64,000 nt of DNA, from positions 32,488,790-32,552,789 of the forward strand of contig NC_133110.1 in assembly GCF_022965805.1 (NCBI RefSeq), in the 5' to 3' direction. Source of the DNA: Primulina eburnea. Its lineage: Eukaryota; Streptophyta; Magnoliopsida; Lamiales; Gesneriaceae. Shown in pieces: positions 61,001 through 64,000 of the stretch (position 1 is its first letter; each line of letters begins with the position of its first letter). The position numbers and the translations under genes were made by a program. Under the pieces are notes generated by a model. It was not told where the DNA came from, made no database searches, and saw nothing but the letters and a program-made list of their open reading frames with translations.

Positions 61001-61351
61001 TCCATAGCTACCTCAACAACAGAAACAGAATATCTTGCTGCTGGTAGCTGTTGTGCACAACTGATCTGGATTCAGCAACAACTGAAGGATTATGGAGTAA
61101 CATCAACTGAATCGCCCATATTTTGTGATAATACCAGCACAATCGCCATCACTTACAATCCAGTTCTTCACTCAAGGACCAAGCATATAGATGTCAGGCA
61201 TCACTTCATCAGGGATCATGCGTTAAAGAAGGATATTCGACTAGAATATATTTCAACTGAACAGCAAGCAGCTGACATCTTCACAAAACCATTACCCGAG
61301 GCTAAGTTTTCTTATTTTCGAAATATTCTTGGTTTAATTGATTTATCTTAG
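58098..61351 (+). pseudogene. Decayed Pol of element F
   Basis: Broken frames in order. 58098-58475: protease/GAG-pre region with WYLDSGCSRHMTGD, ending at a TGA. 58560-59054: GAG-pre zinc finger (WLWHKGLNHLNF, CSACQYGK) and integrase with SDRGTEF. A one-base deletion near 59035 shifts the frame before the NGVAERRNRT block (about 59050-59080). A TGA follows near 59152. 59174-60454: integrase end and reverse transcriptase with [17 protein letters not shown] and YVDDIIFG, ending at an in-frame TAA. 60470-61351 (same register): RNase H with SDANYAGCKLDRKSTSG, ATSTTETEYLA and DNTSTIAITYNPVLHSRTKH. At least five breaks make it non-autonomous. Confidence 0.87.
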
Positions 61352-61429
61352 AAATTATTAGTAAGATTGCTTCACTAACAGAATTATACGAAGAAAATAA
61401 GAACACAACAAATTGAAAATAACACTTCA

Positions 61430-61852
61430 TTAAGAATACCAACGTTCCCATTTTACAGAAGATATCATGGAATCAAATGAATCTAGCCACGCCCTAACCC
61501 AAGCATTTAACTCATAAATTCTAACTCTAGCAAATGCCCTAGATTTCGAAATCTTATCAAAAACATGCCACTCCTTCCATAGCATCGCCTCCAAAAGACA
61601 TTTGTCTTCAACCAAATCCCTAACATGTCTAACTTCAAAATGTTCAAGGTATTTCAGTGCTCTTGCCTCCTGAGCACGAGTATGAATATCACCACTGTCA
61701 CTCACCCTCTTCAACTCATGAATCTTTTCCCATGTTGACTTCACCTTCTGAAAGACATATATTTCCATCTTTCTCTTGATATCTGTTAAACGAGGGGTTG
61801 ACTGCTCAGTAACATGAACATGAGTGCTGCTGCATGCATCAGAATCAGACAT
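61430..61852 (-). CDS. Antisense ORF 1 downstream of pol in element F (unknown)
   Basis: 140 codons from ATG at 61850-61852, opposite to gag-pol. I do not recognise the family. It begins MSDSDACSSTHVHV and is rich in Trp, Glu, Lys and Arg, with no signal peptide or membrane segment. It aligns along most of its length with antisense ORF 2: shared features are the MSD start, VF..WE+..EL, an SG+..T stretch, VD+..D and ML.KE, and a W+..W near the end. On its strand a TATAAATA motif (plus 61904-61911) lies about 55 bases upstream of the ATG. It ends about 80 bases beyond the RNase H stop, tail to tail with pol. The frame is intact while pol is not. Confidence 0.6.
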   Translation of the reverse strand: MSDSDACSSTHVHVTEQSTPRLTDIKRKMEIYVFQKVKSTWEKIHELKRVSDSGDIHTRAQEARALKYLEHFEVRHVRDLVEDKCLLEAMLWKEWHVFDKISKSRAFARVRIYELNAWVRAWLDSFDSMISSVKWERWYS

Positions 61853-62155
61853 ATTGAAATATTTTTAAACTGATATTGCATCACATTTTTATCACTATCA
61901 TCTTATTTATAGGAAAATGACGTTGGAGAAGTTGAAGAGTCTCAAGACAATTAATGCGTCTTTCACATTTACCAAGGACTTTAAGTTGTCAGTTGTTCAT
62001 TGTCAACTGACACCAGTTTGAATTCTGTTAATAATTATTTAAATAGTCTCAGTTCATGATCAACATATGACAGTTAGTTTCTCATCAGTTTATGTCACAA
62101 CTGATGAAATATATCATTTGCAGAAAAACAAAGTTAAAATCAGATAAATATTTCA

Positions 62156-62554
62156 TTACTTATAAATGTTGGTCTGGATTACATCATCATACTTCTTCTC
62201 TACAACAATTATCCAAAATTTCAGCCAAACAGATAAAGAAGAAGGAGCAGTCATCAGAAAGCTGTGAGAATGAGCTATGCGCCTCAGGATCTTCAATTCC
62301 TTGCGGAGCATCAGCTGATACATGTGACCATCCTTGAAGACGTCCACCCACACAGCAATATTCAAGTGCTCGCGCACTTGATTCAGTTCTGCCACCAATT
62401 CAGGAGTGGTGGTCTCCCCAGAGTTATATAAGAGCTCAAGCTCCAGCAATCGCTCCCAGTAATGCAGACTTTCATAGAAGACTTCGTCTTCTATCTCAGC
62501 CTTCCTGGCCTCCAGAGAAAAGGGAGAAAAACTCGAGTCGCCCGTATCAGACAT
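62156..62554 (-). CDS. Antisense ORF 2 downstream of pol in element F (unknown, paralogue of ORF 1)
   Basis: 132 codons from ATG at 62552-62554. It begins MSDTGDSSFSPFSLEARKAE, with WERLLELELLYNSGETTTPE in the middle and VWLKFWIIVVEKKYDD near the end. Predicted all-helical by eye; no family recognised. It is related to antisense ORF 1 over the whole length, which suggests an old tandem duplication. Upstream on its strand, CTGTAAATAG (plus 62601-62610) occupies the same place as the TATA-like box of ORF 1. The surrounding bases are also similar (GGAAAATGACGTTGG versus GGAGAATATCAAG, then GAAGAG). The ORF is divergent from the sense ORF that starts near 63140. Confidence 0.6.
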   Translation of the reverse strand: MSDTGDSSFSPFSLEARKAEIEDEVFYESLHYWERLLELELLYNSGETTTPELVAELNQVREHLNIAVWVDVFKDGHMYQLMLRKELKILRRIAHSHSFLMTAPSSLSVWLKFWIIVVEKKYDDVIQTNIYK

Positions 62555-62709
62555 TTTTGAATATTTTTGGATGATATGTCTAAAACTAATTGAGTCATTT
62601 CTATTTACAGGAGAATATCAAGAAAGCTGAAGAGACGTCAACGGTTCAGCAAGACCAATAACTTCTCTGACTCTTAAAATTATTTTGTAGCACTACTTTA
62701 ATTATTATA

Positions 62710-62735
62710 TGCACCAATCTAGGGGGAATGTCAGT
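62710..62735 (+). other. Possible extra polypurine tract in element F
   Basis: CTAGGGGGAATGTCAG near 62719-62734 resembles the purine-rich primer sites of Sireviruses, a group reported to carry repeated polypurine tracts after pol (family knowledge). The true terminal tract must lie outside the window. Confidence 0.4.
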
Positions 62736-62881
62736 TTTTATAGAAGTTAACTGAGAAGACAATCGTTTGTGAATTCTCAACTGATTTGAATCAGTTTCCC
62801 AACTGATCGTTCAGTTTGAAAATTGTACAAATCATCTCACATAAGTTAACCAATTAAAAACTTATTATATTCCAAATCAAG

Positions 62882-63000
62882 TGACGTGACTAAATTCTTA
62901 TGACGTGGCATATTTTAAAACTGCTCATTATTATATACACACGATTACAGCACATGTGCACACGTTTTTATTCAAAAATTTTCCCGGGCTGACACGTGTC
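62882..63000 (+). promoter_or_regulatory. Putative internal promoter with ACGT-core sites before the sense ORF of element F
   Basis: TGACGTGAC (62882-62890), TGACGTGGCA (62901-62910) and the palindrome GACACGTGTC (62991-63000) are G-box/ABRE-like bZIP-type sites. A TATATA motif (62932-62937) lies between them, about 200 bases upstream of the likely start at 63140. The promoter role is inferred from motif type and position. Confidence 0.45.
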
Positions 63001-63139
63001 CAGAATTTGAACAGTCACAAACAAAACCATTTTGCCCGCTCCACTTCAATTTCATTCTTCACAATTACAATCAGTTTCTAAGAGTATACAAATTTCAGAA
63101 CTTATTCTCTTCAATTTGCAGATCACTACACTTTCTGAA

Positions 63140-63535
63140 ATGGCAAACCAGATCCCAGCCCATATTTTGAATGCGATGGTCATCGATTTTAACTCGGTTC
63201 TATCAATTCAAGAAACAAACGTTAAGAATGTATTTCTAAAGCTTGAGTCAGCAGGTCTCAGGATGTTCTTAGGACAATCTTCTCAGAAGATATATCTCCA
63301 GGAGGTCAATAAATTCTATCGGAAGGGATTTATCACTGCTAATGACACTATCTCTGTGACTATCAATGATCAGTTGCTACTCCTTTCTGAAGAAGCTTTT
63401 GGAGAAATTTTTTCTTTGCCAACTGATGGTTATGTCAACTTTTCTGAAGTAAAAACTCAGGACATTGAAGAAATGCAGTCTCGATTATCTGCTTATGGAC
63501 GGAAAATCAAGGTTTCCGATCCAAAGAAAGAATGA
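63140..63535 (+). CDS. Sense ORF in the 3' (envelope-like position) region of element F, first part
   Basis: The open frame extends from 63032. I prefer the ATG at 63140 (MANQIPAHILNAMVIDFNSV), giving 131 codons. Motifs such as SIQETNVKNVFLKLESAGLRMFLG and LLLLSEEAFGEIFSLPTDGY recall a hypothetical-protein family I associate with repeats in Lamiales genomes (memory, not searched). There is no signal peptide or transmembrane helix, so it does not look like a true envelope protein. The frame stops at 63533-63535 inside the sequence AATGAA, where a second frame continues the similarity. Confidence 0.55.
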   Translation: MANQIPAHILNAMVIDFNSVLSIQETNVKNVFLKLESAGLRMFLGQSSQKIYLQEVNKFYRKGFITANDTISVTINDQLLLLSEEAFGEIFSLPTDGYVNFSEVKTQDIEEMQSRLSAYGRKIKVSDPKKE

Positions 63536-64000
63536 AACCAGAAATTCAGTTGTTAGCTGATATCGTGGCAAAGGGAATATTAGCAAAAGCCGGTTCTAAT
63601 GTTGCTCTTACACTCGAAAAATTCCAGGTAATGACCATAATCATGGGTGAAAAGAAAGCAAATTGGAGATATATTCTTTTTAACATCTTGAAGAATATGT
63701 TCAAGTCATCCAAACAGTCATGTGGCTTTGCCATTCAAATCAGTTGTCTGTTAAAACTGAAGGGTTTAGTAGCTGAAAATGCTGAAACATCATCAAAATT
63801 CAAGGTATTTACTGCCAAAAACACCTTGCAATCAAAAACCAAACTAGAAGTTGGGCCATCACCAGTCAATAAGGCCAAAACAGTAAAAAGGAAACTGATT
63901 CTCAGTGAATCAGATTCAGAGAAAACTCCTTCCCCTAGGCTTGTCAAGAGACCAAGGACTAAAAGAACCAAACCAATAACAACAGTGGAAGTTATTCAAT
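63532..64000 (+). CDS. Sense ORF of element F, continuation in another frame (runs off the window)
   Basis: It opens with ATG at 63532-63534, overlapping the previous stop as ATGA, and stays open to the window end (156 codons). It reads MKPEIQLLADIVAKGILAKA, then NWRYILFNILKNMF and GFAIQISCLLKLKGL. A basic, nuclear-localisation-like KRPRTKRTK follows near the end. The text flows naturally from the first part, so this is either one gene with a frameshift or two coupled cistrons. Function is unknown; no membrane segment is seen. Confidence 0.5.
   Translation, partial: MKPEIQLLADIVAKGILAKAGSNVALTLEKFQVMTIIMGEKKANWRYILFNILKNMFKSSKQSCGFAIQISCLLKLKGLVAENAETSSKFKVFTAKNTLQSKTKLEVGPSPVNKAKTVKRKLILSESDSEKTPSPRLVKRPRTKRTKPITTVEVIQ

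Larger units (their letters stand above)
55236..64000 (+). mobile_element. Sirevirus-like Ty1/copia element F (3' end beyond the window)
   Basis: The 5' LTR is 55236-56210 (TGTTGGAAACCAG to GATCCTATCA), the primer site TGGTATCAGAGC at 56213-56224, gag at 56234-58069 and a decayed pol at 58098-61351. An unusual 3' region follows with two antisense ORFs and one sense ORF. No 3' LTR appears before the window ends. It cut the second Cassandra LTR. TACTT at 55231-55235 would be the left target duplication. Sirevirus affinity is inferred from the Gag type, LTR length and large post-pol region. Confidence 0.85.

Noticed and set aside
63032..64000. Calling the sense accessory ORF a retroviral-type envelope gene
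   Set aside because: The position is envelope-like, but I see no signal peptide, transmembrane helix or coiled-coil fusion signature.

Overview
This is a plant nuclear window. Evidence: one spliced eukaryotic gene with GT-AG introns, LTR retrotransposons of typical plant clades (chromovirus, Athila-like, copia, Sirevirus-like, Cassandra), a CACTA-type DNA element and a decayed FAR1/MULE transposase gene. It looks like an AT-rich eudicot genome. A Lamiales source is a weak guess from the unusual open reading frames at the right end, and nothing in the window proves it.

Layout. 1-3900: AT-rich sequence, a GAGCTCG-rich repeat, LTR relics and a non-autonomous CACTA element with a long internal hairpin. 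3903-10699: a chromovirus (plus strand) with an uninterrupted 1476-aa gag-pol ORF. Its 5' LTR is replaced by an inverted LTR end, yet both outer ends abut a 5-bp target duplication. 10705-12720: an old Athila-like relic. 13228-18407: the only host gene I would call functional, an 11-coding-exon WD40 gene of the AAMP type (401 aa). 19780-21560, with a probable further exon near 33712: a decayed FAR1-related (MULE transposase-like) pseudogene.

21716-33636: a minus-strand copia element (E), target duplication AGTTG, split by an Athila-like gag-protease element (D, 25409-32210). 33994-37401: a probable 3.4-kb solo LTR (G). 37413-54463: a minus-strand chromovirus (B), target duplication AGTTG, inserted into a Cassandra 5S-carrying retrotransposon. 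B is split near the end of its pol gene by a gag-only LTR element (C, 39111-48317, duplication CTCTT). C holds a solo chromovirus LTR (H, 44045-45554, duplication GAACA). 54464-55235: the right part of the Cassandra array, cut by the next element. 55236 to the window end: a Sirevirus-like copia element (F) with a decayed pol.

The most unusual feature is the 3' part of F. Two related ORFs lie antisense and in tandem behind pol, each with a TATA-like box at a similar distance upstream of its ATG. A divergent sense ORF follows, preceded by ACGT-core (G-box/ABRE-like) sites. These ORFs are open while pol is broken several times. Two other elements (C and D) keep gag but not pol, so non-autonomous gag-only elements recur here.
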